Assembly: GCA_023376005.1 (NCBI GenBank) | Contig: CM042141.1 | Location: 97,207,327-97,271,326, forward strand | DNA from: Doryteuthis pealeii | Taxonomy: Eukaryota; Mollusca; Cephalopoda; Myopsida; Loliginidae | Direction: 5' to 3' | Length of the DNA stretch: 64,000 nt | Part shown: piece after piece, positions 1 through 10,913 of the stretch | How positions within the stretch are numbered: position 1 is the first letter of the stretch | How the letters are laid out: every line of letters begins with the position of its first letter | The notes under the pieces: generated by a model | The model's database searches: none | What the model was told of the DNA's origin: nothing | The model's input: the letters and a program-made list of their open reading frames with translations, nothing else | Translations under genes and position numbers: made by a program

Positions 1-300
1 GAGAGAGAGAGAGGGAGAGGGAGAGAGAGAACGAGAGGAGAGAGAGACGAGGGAGAGAGAGAAAGAGGGAGAGAGAGAACGAGGAGAGAGAGAGAGAGAG
101 AAGAGAAGAGGAGAGAGAGAGACGAGGGAGAGAGAGAGAGGGAGAGAGAGAGAGAGAGAACGAGGGAGAGAGAGAGAACGAGGGAGAGAAGAGAGAGAAC
201 GAGGAGAGAAAGAGAACGAGGGAGAGAAAGAGAACGAGGAGAGAAAGAGAACGAGGGAGAGAAGAGAACGAGGGAGAGAAAGACGAGGGAGAGAGAGAAC

Positions 301-342
<42 letters not shown>
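1..342. repeat. GA-rich microsatellite with AACGAG interruptions
   Basis: Almost pure GA/GGA purine tract at the window edge, broken at fairly regular spacing by AACGAG. This gives an irregular higher-order pattern rather than a clean dinucleotide array. It may continue beyond the window. No coding content. Confidence 0.95.
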
Positions 343-346
<4 letters not shown>

Positions 347-2075
347 ATTACACATTTACAAATATTGCTAATTGTAGGTACATAATTATACAAGTAAAAC
401 ACAGTTAATCACTTTTTTTTTTTTTTAAATACACTGATAATAATTACTATAATTTTACAGACAAAAATTTGACCATTTTTCTCAGTAAGTAAAATTTGCA
501 ATGGAATCAAACCCCCCACCCCTCCAGAAATTACTCTTACAAAAATGCACAAAAGAGACCAGATTAACTCTTTTACAGTTAGACTGACATTTTTATCACC
601 AATGGTACACAGAAAGAGAAACATTTTTGCCGTTTAGCGTTAGTTCAATGTAAGGCATTTTCTGATTTGCTGCTCTTATTTGACCAATTCAATGTTAAAT
701 GTATAGAAACATTTCTTGGAGGCCCCACAGATTGTGTAAAGGTTATTTTGGAAAATATCAATTAAAAGTGAATACTTTGTTTTTTATGTTGTTGCACTAT
801 GACACATAAATTGCTCATCAAATTATCAGCTTTTCTTTATATATGATGTGATTAATTGACTTGTTTGAAGATATCCTTATATTTTACACATTTTCTGAAA
901 ATAATTCAACCACAATAATTTTTTAAAATCACCTTCCTGCAAAAATGGTTAAGATTTGACAAAGATGCACATTCATTTTTTTTATATTTATATGCATTCT
1001 GAAAATATTATATAAAGTTTTATCAGGAAGTCTTTTTTTTTTTTTTTTTTTTTTTTTCAGAATTAAAAAGGGAAGAGGGAGAGAAAGAGGGAGAGAAAGA
1101 GATTTTACTAGTATTTGAACTGTTTACAAAAAAGGCATTTACAAAAAACTTAACTTAGATGTGGCACAAGGCCAGAAGTATGGGGTACCCAGTGAAAACT
1201 CAAACTCACTATTAATGGTCTGCCAAGTCTAGTTTTCTACACAATACACTGAGAAGCCCACAAAATACAAATATACCTTTTGTTAGATATAACTTCTATA
1301 AATGTCTAAATTTTTGACATATCAATATACAGCAATCCCAAAAAGATCTTAATAGCTCAACAAATAAAAAAAGTGATAAATCCAACCTCTGTCCCAAAAT
1401 AGTTAGATTTAGTGTAGGAAATTTATATGTAAATGTAGTAACTATTATGGGACATGGGCAGGAGTTTATTTTTAACTTTACATGTCATTATCAAAATGTT
1501 AGGGTTTTTTTTTGTTTGTTTCTTGCATTCCAATTTTGTAGCATTTTTTTTTTCTTTTCACAGAGGAAAAAGAAATAATCTGGAAATATTCCAACAAAAA
1601 TTAATTGGCTGGACCAAGATGAAAGTTACTTTTTTGGTTAAATTTCCTGTCATTATTGTGCCCTCCCACACACTTGTGTGTATATATATCACACATATAC
1701 ACATATCTCACACACACGCTATATATATACTAGTAAAAAAAAATAAATAAAAAAATTTTTTTTTTAAACGCACTGCGGGCAATGTAAAAATTAATTTTTG
1801 AAAAATATTGCCTGAGGGGTGGGAGTTTTAAATTCAATATCAAAGAGTTTGTACCATAAGTAAGTAAAATCAAATTTATTAAAAGGTGTAAAAAAAATAA
1901 AACAATTTAAAATTAAAACTTAGTTCTGATAACTTTAAATATATATTAAAATAAAACAAACTATATATAAATATCTAATACAAGGCATGTATTTATTAAA
2001 ACTTGTTTTAAAAAACAATGAGGACCATCTAAGGTTGCATGCTCAAATTTTGAGTATTCTATGTTATGATTTTGG
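343..2075. other. AT-rich stretch without recognisable gene
   Basis: No gene or dispersed repeat recognised. It contains a T run at 1033-1057, a short GA-rich tract near 1070-1105, and A/T-rich unique-looking DNA. Short frames at 409-624 (minus) and 1454-1750 (plus) are low-complexity and have no recognisable domain. Confidence 0.6.
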
Positions 2076-2142
2076 GTAATGTGACATAACCAGTGACGTA
2101 GTTTTGGTTACAGACAAATAGAGACCTAATCTCCATTATTAA
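2076..2142 (-). mobile_element. Fragment of Helitron-like 5' end
   Basis: Matches the left terminal part of the Helitron-like copies elsewhere in the window (compare 9490-9577): a GTTACAGACAAA block followed by the reverse complement of the AATGGAGATT terminal motif. Only the 5' end remains; no 3' hairpin or CTAG end is adjacent. Confidence 0.5.
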
Positions 2143-2169
2143 TATATATATGCACACATTCAAACACAC

Positions 2170-2365
2170 AGATGCTAATAGGTACGCGTCCTGCATCACC
2201 GATACATCAAAATCTTAAAGGACGCAGAAAAATCGTATCCATCCATCCTAGGTTTTTTTTTCTCCCCCCATCATTTCCAGCTAACTGTAAATACATTTCA
2301 ATATTTTCTAGGAAACGAATTACACGCTATGGGGTATGGTTTTAATTGTTCATAGATAAAAACTG
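2170..2365 (+). mobile_element. Truncated MITE family M1
   Basis: Begins with GATGCTAATAGG, continues with the GTACGCGTCC block and then the family's ACTGTAAATACATTTCAAT core. It stops before the distal CTATCAGCATC terminal repeat and runs into a TA microsatellite. Fuller copies lie at 6744-7056 and 7765-8090. Confidence 0.65.
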
Positions 2366-2368
2366 TGT

Positions 2369-2370
<2 letters not shown>

Positions 2371-2416
<46 letters not shown>
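2371..2416. repeat. (TA)n microsatellite
   Basis: Uninterrupted TA dinucleotides, flanked by short CA/GT blocks on both sides. It adjoins the truncated M1 element. Confidence 0.95.
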
Positions 2417-2418
<2 letters not shown>

Positions 2419-2613
2419 CTCACACACATGCATAAAAGGGTGTAATGTATAACTAAAAGTGAATATGTGATAAAGAGTAGAATGTTTCACCAATCTCCTT
2501 ACTGATCAATTCAAAGCAAAAAAACAATTTCAAGAGTAAAAATTTATTTTAATTATTTATCTCCATAATAATAGACAATGAAGAGGAGGTTAATTGTTAA
2601 CAGAATGGAAAAA

Positions 2614-2715
2614 TGAAATTGGCAATCCAGGTTCAGATTCCAGCTGGGATAGTCTGTATTCACTTTTTACCAACGCCCTTGGAGAAAGGGAGACATGAAT
2701 CCATAGTCTCATTAT
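2614..2715 (+). repeat. SINE family A fragment
   Basis: Weak B-box-like segment followed by the family's CTTGGAGAAAGGGAGACATG equivalent of the common body motif. Diverged and truncated, with no 3' half. Confidence 0.45.
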
Positions 2716-2716
2716 T

Positions 2717-3719
2717 ATTATTACGACAAACAATGGAGCTTTTATACAAGTGATTAGATAAATAAATAAAAAATAAATAAATTAAAAAAACTTTGTTTAC
2801 CTTAACACACACACACACACACACTTTCTGTAGTTTTTTTTCTTTTTTTTATAAAGAAAAAAAAAAAAAAATTGTCACATGACTTCTACCTAATACATAT
2901 TTCTCACAGTTGGTATGATGATACCCCAGTTGAAATTCTATAAGGATTGGATTGTTTGTATTTACTTGCCAGTCGCAAATTTTCTATTTTTGTACATATC
3001 AAAAGTGTACTTTATAAATAAAATTAAAAAAAAAGAGAGAACTAGAAATATATTTTTCAACCATGTGCAGAAAAAAAGGAAAAGAAAACCCTGAATCCTC
3101 AAGAAATGGTGCAAGTATACAAAATGCATTCGAAGATTTTAAAAATAAATAAATAAATAAAAATAAAATAATAATAATAAAACCCCATTCATCTTGGTAA
3201 GGACAACAGGTTTTATTATTTAGCTATTCTAGTAGAAATGGATAATAAACTAGACATTTATGTACAAGTAAATTCCACAAGGTAAATTCTATGGGACTAA
3301 GAAAAAAATGTTCTTATTTCTTAAAGCCACAGAACATTCAATTCACAGTTTAAAGCGGGGGGGGGGTTTAACATGGTAAATATAGATAAGTCGATCCAGT
3401 CAATGTGTGGCTTATGAATAACAATTCAATTGGTAAAGAGTTTTAATAAATATTTATACAACAACTACACCTAGAACAGGAATTCTTTATTCTTATTTTT
3501 GTCAGTTCAACAAACTATATAAAAAGGATGTATTCATAATTTCCAGGTTTTTGCCAGAGAAAATAAGAAATCAAAATAGGTCAATGGGTGTGGATGACAA
3601 CTTATTATCATTAGTATTATTATTTTAGTATTAAACCTGAGTAAACTATTTCAGAGAATCGTTTATCCATCATCTTTTCTATATATTATTAAATTTCTTA
3701 CGTTTTTTGTACAAGTGAA
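2717..3719. other. AT-rich stretch, simple repeats only
   Basis: Holds a short (AC)n at about 2805-2823, A/T homopolymers near 2838-2870, (AAAT)n near 3150-3180 and a G run near 3357. No gene or known repeat family seen. Confidence 0.55.
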
Positions 3720-3945
3720 ATCGTTGGGGTGGTCTAAGTTGGTATCAGCCAGACAGCAAAGGAGTCTATTCCCTTCTCACTAGCACTAGATCAAGGAGAT
3801 TGTTTTTGGCATCTGAGGTGGAGCGCCACACCTACCATCAGCTCCCCACTTTATTTGGCAGATACCTGTGTTACTCATATACGCTGAGTTGGCAAGAGCT
3901 GGTATCGGACCAGGAACCTTGTGGTTCGACTGAAGCAAGATTTTT
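3720..3945 (-). repeat. SINE family B (tRNA-derived)
   Basis: On the minus strand the tRNA-like head is followed by a body with CCAACTCAGCG-type sequence, a GAGCTGATGGTAGGTGTGGC equivalent and a 3' end near GGCCACCCC. The family has an A-box-like TTAGCTCAGTTGGTAGAGC and a B-box GGTTCGATACC in better copies (see 13183-13432). Confidence 0.8.
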
Positions 3946-3995
3946 TTATTTGAGCAATGTACATAAAATGCTCTAACTTATGGAATATGAAATGG

Positions 3996-4249
3996 AGACA
4001 CTCTTTGTGTAATGGTTTACCTCATCGAAAATGAAATCATCGACCAGAGTTCAAATCCTACATGAGATTGCAATTCACATACACTTAAGGTATGCATCCA
4101 ACTATTCTCCCTCCATGTATAGGTAAATAGTAGGGTAGATTGTGCTCTTAGGCAACCAATCAAGGAAAAGGAAAACTGAATTCAAACCAGCTAAACTCCA
4201 CTTAATAAAGTCACCTTGTGTCACATCCTACTAATGTGGAGGGGTTGAG

Positions 4250-4252
<3 letters not shown>
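3996..4252 (+). repeat. SINE family A (tRNA-related)
   Basis: Head GTGTAATGGTTTA, B-box-like GAGTTCAAATCC, then the body GTAAATAGTAGGGTAGA, and a 3' tail near TGTGGAGGGGTTG leading into TA repeats. The A-box/B-box arrangement is typical of RNA polymerase III-derived SINEs. Confidence 0.8.
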
Positions 4253-4326
<74 letters not shown>

Positions 4327-4345
4327 GTGTGTGTGTGTGTGTGTA
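4252..4345. repeat. (TA)n(GT)n compound microsatellite
   Basis: About 70 nt of TA followed by about 23 nt of GT. It directly follows the 3' end of the SINE A copy, as in other copies (22345, 34756), so this tail type looks like part of the family's 3' end. Confidence 0.95.
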
Positions 4346-4626
4346 TGGAATAAAGAAATTTACAGTTTAATTTCAAGTGAATGATAGAGTCTTTGTTCAT
4401 CCGTTAATCATCCATATTTTTGACAAAATTCAGGACTGAAATGCTATTTAGAATCCTTCACTCCTTCCCAAATAGAAGGGTCAAAATCATCATGGACAGC
4501 TGTTACAAAGGGAACCTCAACTGGTTCACAGATTATTAGTAATAATAATGATAATAAATCTGAGAAAACTATTTTTGAGAAACACTAGTTTCTAAAACTG
4601 AGCCAATTATTTAAGAGTAGCTAATT

Positions 4627-4659
<33 letters not shown>

Positions 4660-5189
4660 AATTATTTTTTCATACTTAGTTTTTTTTCATATTTAGTTTT
4701 AATATTTGAGAATAAGTTTTAAAGTAGAAATAGTGAAATACATTTCAAATTGTTCCTCAAATGGGTTATATGTCAAAGGTTTGCGTAAAAAGGCCTTTCC
4801 TATACAACACCCATCATATACAATTGCATTTATCTATGAACAGTAGATTTACTGTCAAGGTTAGAAGTTTTCCTGAGGGTATCATCTTTTTATTCTCTTG
4901 GCTTATTTTACTACAGTTAACAAAAGTATTCAAGTAACGATAGTTTAAAAAGAAAGAAAAGAAGAGGAAATAGAATCAGGCAATTTAAAAAAGGTTAGGT
5001 TACCTTTAAAATTCAATCCTGAATTGTTTTTTTTTTTATCCCTTTTTATCTGAAACACAATGGCTGCTCCTTTTCTTTCAAATTACCAGAAAGGAGACAC
5101 ATTCAAATTTTGTACTATTACCTTAAATATAACAAAAGCTTTTTAGACAATTTCAAATGCACAATGTAGAAAAATTAAAATTGGCATTT
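4346..5189. other. AT-rich stretch with poly-A
   Basis: No gene. An A run occupies about 4628-4658. The rest is AT-rich DNA without a family I recognise. Confidence 0.55.
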
Positions 5190-5723
5190 ATTCAATAAAA
5201 TGTCTAAGTAATTTTAATGGCATGTCAACCAGTCTAGGATTATTTTATGCCAAGGGATAAGGAGATCACATTCATTGTACTTTCATATTTATATTTTCTA
5301 TATAGATGTTTAAGAGGGTTTTTTTTTTAAATAGTCTTCCTTCCCATCTAATACAAATAATTTGCACAGTTCTATGATCTCAAGTATTCCTATTTAATAC
5401 TAATTATATCGTTTCAAGTAATTATTTCTATCTAATAGTCATTTTTTTGCACAGTTATTCAATAAAATTACTAAATAATTTTAAATGGCATGTCAACCAG
5501 TCTAAGGTTATTTTATGCCTAGGGGTTAGGGGATCACATTTATTGTACTTTTATTATTATATTTTTCAATATAAGTGTTTAAGAATTTGTTTTTTTAACC
5601 GTCATACATCAAGTATTCCCATCTAATACATATATTCCTATTTAATACAAAAATTATATGGTTTTAAGTACTTATTTCAATTTAATATTAATCATTTGTT
5701 TGCAAATAGTTATACGGTTTCAA
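5190..5723 (+). repeat. Tandem duplication of R1-related unit (267 bp)
   Basis: Two consecutive copies start at 5190 and 5457, each opening with ATTCAATAAAAT, then GGCATGTCAACCAGTCTA, a TTATTTTATGCC block, and AAGTATTCC/CTAATAC motifs. The second differs by scattered substitutions and small indels, so the duplication is not very recent. R1-type head sequences recur across the window. Confidence 0.75.
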
Positions 5724-5850
5724 TTAACTAATAATAATCCTTAATAAAAAAAATTATAGCTTCAAGTAACTATTCTTAATTCAAACAATTTGCACACAGT
5801 TATATGGCATGAAGTATTCCTATCAAATATGAATAATTCTTAAAAAGATT
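5345..5850. repeat. Degenerate minisatellite-like CAAGTATTCC / CTAATAC region
   Basis: Repeated short blocks CAAGTATTCC, ATCTAATAC, TTTGCACACAGTTATA recur at irregular 30-50 bp spacing. The same blocks occur at about 21660-21720, 31910-31990, 32560-32590 and 38400-38450, so this is a mobile or recurrent component of R1-type repeats. Confidence 0.6.
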
Positions 5851-5861
5851 TGAATTATAGA

Positions 5862-6450
5862 TGGTTTGGTTTGGTTTGTGGCATATCAACCTCAGTAGGT
5901 CATTTAATGCTGACAAAGTTTTGAAATAAATCAATTCTTAATAATACAATTTTTCTATAAATACATTTTTCTATTTAACCCATAGATGGGACCCTAACAG
6001 GTACTACCACTCCAGGTCAGAGTGGACCAGGGAGCAATTGTGATGAAAGGGGCCCCCCACATTCCCCAAACCTCCAAGACTGGAACCTCCCATCAGATAG
6101 AGTTTAACGTTGTTCCCAGGACATGTAGACCCTCAGCCACCGCCTTCTAGCACCCATATGATAAAAGGTGTTGGGGCTTGCTATATCAATAGGGTTGGGG
6201 CAATCATATAGGTGCTAGGGCTTGATGTGACCAGCCGATTGATCGGAGGGGGCCTCTCCGACCGCCCGTCTAGCCTAAGTAAGGTTCTAAGTGGAATGTT
6301 GCAGGTCATGGACTGCTCATCCACCAAGACTCCGTCCTTAAGCATCACGTGTCGCCACCCACAGCCAACAGTTGGCCCCATTTGGGGGAATCTTACCCCT
6401 CTGCAGAGATGCAGTCGGTGCATTCTAATGCCCCAACCGGCAGGGCAGTT
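5862..6450 (+). repeat. R1 dispersed repeat, near full-length copy
   Basis: Opens with GGCATATCAACCTCAG and GTCATTTAATGC, passes ACCCATAGATGGGACCCTAA, then a GC-richer half, and ends near a CAGTCGGTGCATTCTAATG block. Homologous copies lie at 19465, 25685, 44976 and 45567. The GC-richer half is open on the minus strand (6181-6423), a frame that recurs in other copies. No autonomous transposase or reverse transcriptase is recognisable, so the class is unknown. Confidence 0.75.
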
Positions 6451-6743
6451 AATTATAGATGGGACTCTGAGTCAAAAAAGACCTAGGAGTAATACTCTAC
6501 ACTCCCCAGATCTCTAAAACGGAAGTGACTAATTGATTTTAACAGCATGTCAATTCCTCTTGGGTTATTTAATGCATTGAGGGAATCTCATTCATTGTAC
6601 ATTGATATTTACATGTTAAGAGTTTTTTGTTTTTTTCACACTCCCCAGATCTACAAAACTGATGACTCACCATCAGATAAAGTTATACAAAGGACATCCT
6701 TTATTTTTTTTTTTTTTTAGGAGTGGGGTCTTACCTCTCCAAA
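6451..6743 (+). repeat. R1 fragments left of the M1 insertion
   Basis: A short piece near 6456-6520 carries the GATGGGACTCT and CACTCCCCAGATCTCTAAAA blocks. A head near 6526-6660 (AGCATGTCAATTCC, TTGGGTTATTTAATGC) and a tail with AGGACATCC follow. The tail is interrupted by the M1 MITE at 6744. Confidence 0.65.
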
Positions 6744-7056
6744 GATGCTGATAGGTATGCTTCCTGCATCCATGACGCACAAAAATCTAAAAGGATGCAG
6801 TAAAATCATATCCATAAGTCCCAGTGTTTTTCTTTTTTCTTCCCTCACCATTTCAAGCTAACTGGAAATACATTTCAATAGTTTCTTAGAAACGTATTAG
6901 ACAGGATAGGTTACAAGGTAGGAGTTAGACAGCTTTAGTCATTTCCCCAGATCATAAATAAAAACCCTTCAATTTACTAAAAAAACTTTAGTTGGGATTC
7001 ATTAAAAGCAAATATGTGCATCCCAGGACGCACTAAATCAAAAAGCTATCAGCATC
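6744..7056 (+). mobile_element. MITE family M1, complete copy
   Basis: About 313 bp with inverted termini GATGCTGATAG and CTATCAGCATC. It encodes no protein. The internal core ACTGGAAATACATTTCAAT is shared with copies at 2170, 7765 and (reversed) 23980. The flanks duplicate about 55 bp of R1 sequence on either side of the element. Confidence 0.8.
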
Positions 7057-7145
7057 ACTGCTTTATACCAAGGACATCCCTTTTTTTTTTCTTTAGGAGT
7101 GGGGGTCTTACCTCTCTGCAGAGGATGCAGTCTGTATATTCTAAT
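7057..7145 (+). repeat. R1 tail right of the M1 insertion
   Basis: Contains AGGACATCC, a T run, GTCTTACCTCTCTGCAGAGG and a CAGTCTGTATATTCTAAT end. It largely repeats the sequence just left of the MITE. Confidence 0.65.
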
Positions 7146-7313
7146 CCCATGGACTAAATGAATAACTTAATGGATAAAAATTTTAATACCTTAATATACC
7201 AAGTTTATTATCTTATATGGCTGAAGTTTACACTTTTGGCTTCAACAGGTTTTAAATAAAAAAAATTAATTTCTAGAATACAAATATCACTATAATAGTA
7301 AGTCTGTGGAAGG

Positions 7314-7502
7314 GCTTATTGTAAGTATCAACCGAACAGTGAGGGAGTCTATCACCTTTTCACTAGCACTAGACTAAGGAGATTGTTTTGCTGAGGGGGA
7401 GAGCCACAACTACCATAAGCTCTAAGATGATTTACTGCACATATCAGATTACCCAGACTGTTCTGCTAATGCATCAGGTTGGCTAGGACTAGTATCGAAA
7501 TT
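7314..7502 (-). repeat. SINE family B, diverged
   Basis: Reverse-orientation body with GGGAGTCTATC, ACTAGCACTAGACTAAGGAG and a degraded tRNA-like head. More decayed than the copy at 3720. Confidence 0.65.
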
Positions 7503-7599
7503 GAATCACTATAATACTATGACAAATACTCAATTGAAATCATCTAGAAAAATCTTTTACATTCTATATTGAAAGTAAAACATAGATAAACGCTAAAAA

Positions 7600-7680
7600 A
7601 AGAAATTAAAAAATAACAACAGCTAAAAAAAAATAAAAAAAATAACAGCTAATAAAAAAAAAAAAAAAACCAAAAAAAAA
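7600..7680. repeat. A-rich low-complexity tract
   Basis: A runs separated by C, G or T. The minus-strand F/Y-rich frame at 7606-7833 is a by-product of this composition. Confidence 0.8.
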
Positions 7681-7764
7681 AAGCCAATAAAATTCAAAAC
7701 ATTTGCATTCGAACATGTTCAAATATGCAAAAATAATGCACGCGTTATATATATAGAGAGAGAG

Positions 7765-8090
7765 GTGCTGATAGGTACGCGTCGTGTCTCTGACGCATAA
7801 AAATCTAAAAAGATGCAGTAAAATGGTATCCATGCATCCCAGTGTTTTTTTGTTCCCTCACCATTTCAAGCTAACTGTAAATACATTTCAATAGTTTCTA
7901 TTGAAATGAATTACACAGGATAGGATACTAAGTAGATGTTAGACGGCTTTAGTTGTTTCCCCAAATCATAAATAAAAATCCTACAATCTATTAAAAAAAC
8001 TTTAGTTGAGACCCATAAATTTTCCCGGCGACTCATTCAATACAAATATGTGCATCCCAGGTTGTACCAAATTAAAAAGCTATCAGCATC
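7765..8090 (+). mobile_element. MITE family M1, complete copy
   Basis: About 326 bp from GGTGCTGATAGG to CTATCAGCATC, with TA-rich DNA on both sides. It is the clearest M1 copy here: GTACGCGTCG block, TGACGCATAAAAATCTAAAA, the shared core, and a GTGCATCCCAGG block near the right end. Non-coding; presumably moved by a transposase supplied elsewhere. Confidence 0.8.
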
Positions 8091-8091
8091 A

Positions 8092-8093
<2 letters not shown>

Positions 8094-8132
<39 letters not shown>
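8094..8132. repeat. (TA)n microsatellite
   Basis: TA dinucleotides immediately abutting the right end of the M1 element. Confidence 0.95.
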
Positions 8133-8677
8133 CATGGGCGGATGTGTCTAAGATACTGGACTTTATAATAAAAATTGACAATAAGGATAAGTTTTATTTT
8201 ACTACCTGAGCATATAACAGTTATAAGAGTGGTTTGGCCAAGATAGCTGGTAATCAAACAACACAGGGAGATATGGATTCATGCCTTTCTTTTTAAGAAA
8301 AAAGAAAAGGAAGGAATGCCAAGATGAATAGCCTTAACTTTAATTCTGTTCAAAATGATAACATGAATATGGAAAAACAAACAAACTTTACCCCCCTATC
8401 ATTGTGCCAAATCTAGAATAAAAGAATGAGTGGGTTTATGCACCATCAAAATGATTCAGATAAAAAAGAAAATCCTCAAGTTTCAAGAAAGGAATATATA
8501 TATAGTCTAATACAGTCCAAAAGATAGTTTTGGACATGCCTCAAACTTCAATATATTTTATTTCACTTTTAAAAAAATTAATAAAAAAATAAGAATTAAA
8601 AAAGAAGCTAAGATCCAATGTTAATCACATATTGTAACCAAAACGTTGTTTGGGAGTTCACAGATTCTTTATAGATA
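8133..8677. other. AT-rich stretch without recognisable feature
   Basis: No gene seen. About 8230-8300 weakly resembles a fragment of SINE A body, too diverged to call. Confidence 0.5.
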
Positions 8678-9577
8678 CTAGCAAATATATGCACCCTCCG
8701 GGTGAAAGTATTTAAGTTTTAATGTAATAAAATATTAGATTAAATTAGAAAGGCTAATGAAACTAAATAAGAATGCAGATAAAAAGATTTGAAACAGAGG
8801 GAGGAATAATAGAACTGAAACTTACTCTTCCATCACACCAGTCTTTCATTGCTAAATTTTTCCTAATTTAACTATTAAGTTAAAATAGGAAGTAAAGAAT
8901 AAAATTACAGTTATTTCTTCTTGTTAATCAATTTCTTTTTAGATTTATTGAAGAGATTTTTGTTCATATTCATTAAGATAAAACCAAACAATTAGAAATC
9001 AATACTAAGCACATTTATTAAAAGCAAAATTTTATTATTAATATGCAAATTAGCCTTCTAGTTAACACTAAACCGCTTTTTGGTTGTATATATAAATACA
9101 ATTGCATGTTATTAATATGTAGATATGCCCGCCCTTGTGGTGGGGGTCCAGTGGCTTCGGCCCTGGATCTTTACAAGTTAATAGCGTCAATCCCAGGGGG
9201 CTTTACCCCCAGGCAATACCTGCCCCCTTGACTTAAAGGGCAGGGCTGGGTTTATTGCCCAGCACCTGAGGCACCCCCTTTAGGAGGAATGCCGAAGGAA
9301 TCGACGCAATTTTTGTTCTTTCCCACCCATGATCTTCGGCTTGTGGGTGGGCCCACATTAAAACGAGGCCTTGTGCCCAGCCCATACAAGTTGGGTATGA
9401 GGCAAATACCTGTAGATATGGTCAACAGTATTAATAATGTAAAACAATTTCATTAGTAATTGAGGTTTAAATAAAAATTACAATCTTGGAGAATGTGACG
9501 TAAATAAATAAGAGAATTGTGACTTGTTTAGTAATATAGTTTTGGTTACAGACAAACACATAATCTCCATTATAAGA
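8678..9577 (-). mobile_element. Non-autonomous Helitron-like element, interrupted
   Basis: On the minus strand it ends in CTAG (8678-8681) preceded by an imperfect hairpin of the GCACCC/GGGTG type. It starts near 9577 with a TCTTATAATGGAGATT-like end and a GTCTGTAACC block. A hairpin followed by CTAG, inserted between A and T, is the classical Helitron 3' end. Internal sequence aligns with 44360-44966. The copy is lengthened by a GC-rich insertion at 9128-9410. Confidence 0.7.
9128..9410. mobile_element. GC-rich 283-bp insertion with 10-bp target duplication
   Basis: Sharply GC-rich compared with its surroundings and bounded by identical TGTAGATATG at 9118-9127 and 9411-9420. Homologous Helitron-like copies at about 44500-44540 and its mirror near 46245-46280 have one uninterrupted target and so show the empty site. 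The insert has several short self-complementary blocks, for example GGGGG/CCCCC near 9195-9212 and GCCC/GGGC pairs near 9225-9260. No open frame or tRNA head is clear and I do not recognise the family. Confidence 0.75.
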
Positions 9578-9724
9578 AGAAAGAAAAGATATGTGATGGA
9601 TGTGGGAAAACATTTTGGGTTGTATTTTTGAAGCATGAAGAAAAATATATAAGATTGGTAATTATTCTTTATCTTATATTTTTCCATGCTTCCAATGCAA
9701 CCAAAATAATTTTCCAACATCCAT

Positions 9725-9727
<3 letters not shown>

Positions 9728-9757
<30 letters not shown>
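9728..9757. repeat. (AC)n microsatellite
   Basis: About 15 AC dinucleotides. Confidence 0.95.
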
Positions 9758-10399
9758 TAGATACATTAAATAACCAAAATAAATTAAAACTTATCTACTA
9801 GTACTAAATTTCAAACCTCTCCTGTCTCTTTACCTTCCAGATAGATGTTGTTTTATAGCACTACTAACTACAACACATAACAGTAGTACTGTGAAATCTA
9901 CATAATCCACTATATGAAAAATCTTCATCAATAATACTAAAATCCTCTATAAAAATAACAAAAATGCTTACAAATCAAAGAAGTAATTAGCATAAAAAAG
10001 AACATAGATAAAATAGCATTTAACACCAGCACCAATATATTAAACATTCTTAATAATTAACACATTAACTTTATCACACACACACACACCTACAATAAAC
10101 CCTCCTAACTGAATAAACCTCACACCACAAAAACAACAACTACAACAATTAATCCCCCTGAAGACAATCATAGATGTGTTCGAAAGTGCTTGGGAAAAAA
10201 AATTTGGGGCACTTTCTTTACCATTTAGACCCCAATATAAAAAAAAATTACGCAGGGACTTGAAAGTTGAATGTAAGCAATTGAAAATCATTAAAAAGAA
10301 ATATTTTGTGGTATTCAACCAAACATGTTTAAATAATAATATATTTGGGTGGACAAATATGAAAATAAATCAAATGGTATGTAGAAAATAGAAAAAACA
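9758..10399. other. AT-rich stretch without gene
   Basis: No repeat family identified. Short overlapping frames on both strands (10040-10391) have no domain and no splice context. Confidence 0.5.
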
Positions 10400-10660
10400 A
10401 AAAGATTTACAAATGGATAAATTTATTATAGATTGTGAAGTCAACATTAAAACGTTTTTTTTTTTTAAACCATCATCAGGACATTAAGATAGAAAAAAAA
10501 GTATTGTCTGAACAATAATGGAAATCTATTTGTGCCATTCCATTTTCAAAAGATCTCCATCTTTCAAGTGTTTAAACAACACCTTTTTTTTTTCATCCAA
10601 ATGTTCTGATGAAGGTTTTAACATTCACTTCACCATCTATAGTAGATTTATCTTTTTGGA
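10400..10660. mobile_element. Fold-back element family F2, diverged copy
   Basis: Inverted halves: about 10405-10490 (ATAAATTTATTATAGATTG, then CATCATCAGGACATT) pairs imperfectly with about 10570-10655 (CTGATGAAGG, then CATCTATAGTAGATTTAT). It is related to the better-preserved inverted repeat at 20316-20672. Ends in a long TA tract. Confidence 0.55.
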
Positions 10661-10666
10661 ATACTT

Positions 10667-10671
<5 letters not shown>

Positions 10672-10758
<87 letters not shown>

Positions 10759-10760
10759 AT
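10672..10760. repeat. (TA)n microsatellite
   Basis: About 89 nt of TA with one phase break near 10748. Overlapping Y/I-repeat frames are artefacts of this array. Confidence 0.95.
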
Positions 10761-10867
10761 CTATCAGAAATACGGAGAAGAAATCTTCCTTACGACAGAA
10801 GTTCTTTTTAAAAACATGTCACAGTTTGCAGAGCTCAATGTGTACTCTTATTGTTAGAGTCACAGAG

Positions 10868-10869
<2 letters not shown>

Positions 10870-10911
<42 letters not shown>
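10870..10911. repeat. (TA)n microsatellite
   Basis: About 21 TA units bordering the left end of the F1 fold-back element. Confidence 0.95.

Positions 10912-10913
<2 letters not shown>

Noticed and set aside
1..342. Telomeric or centromeric repeat
   Set aside because: A GA/GGA purine microsatellite, not TTAGGG-type, and with no satellite-length unit.
8230..8300. SINE A fragment
   Set aside because: Too diverged to support beyond a short GATATGGATTCATGCC match.
9128..9410. Mitochondrial or rRNA insertion
   Set aside because: The GC-rich sequence showed no stretch I could confidently assign to a mitochondrial or rRNA gene. The 10-bp target duplication favours a mobile element.
10518..10912. 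Y/I-repeat frames, also at 14113, 28150, 41465 and 49080
   Set aside because: Translations of TA microsatellites.
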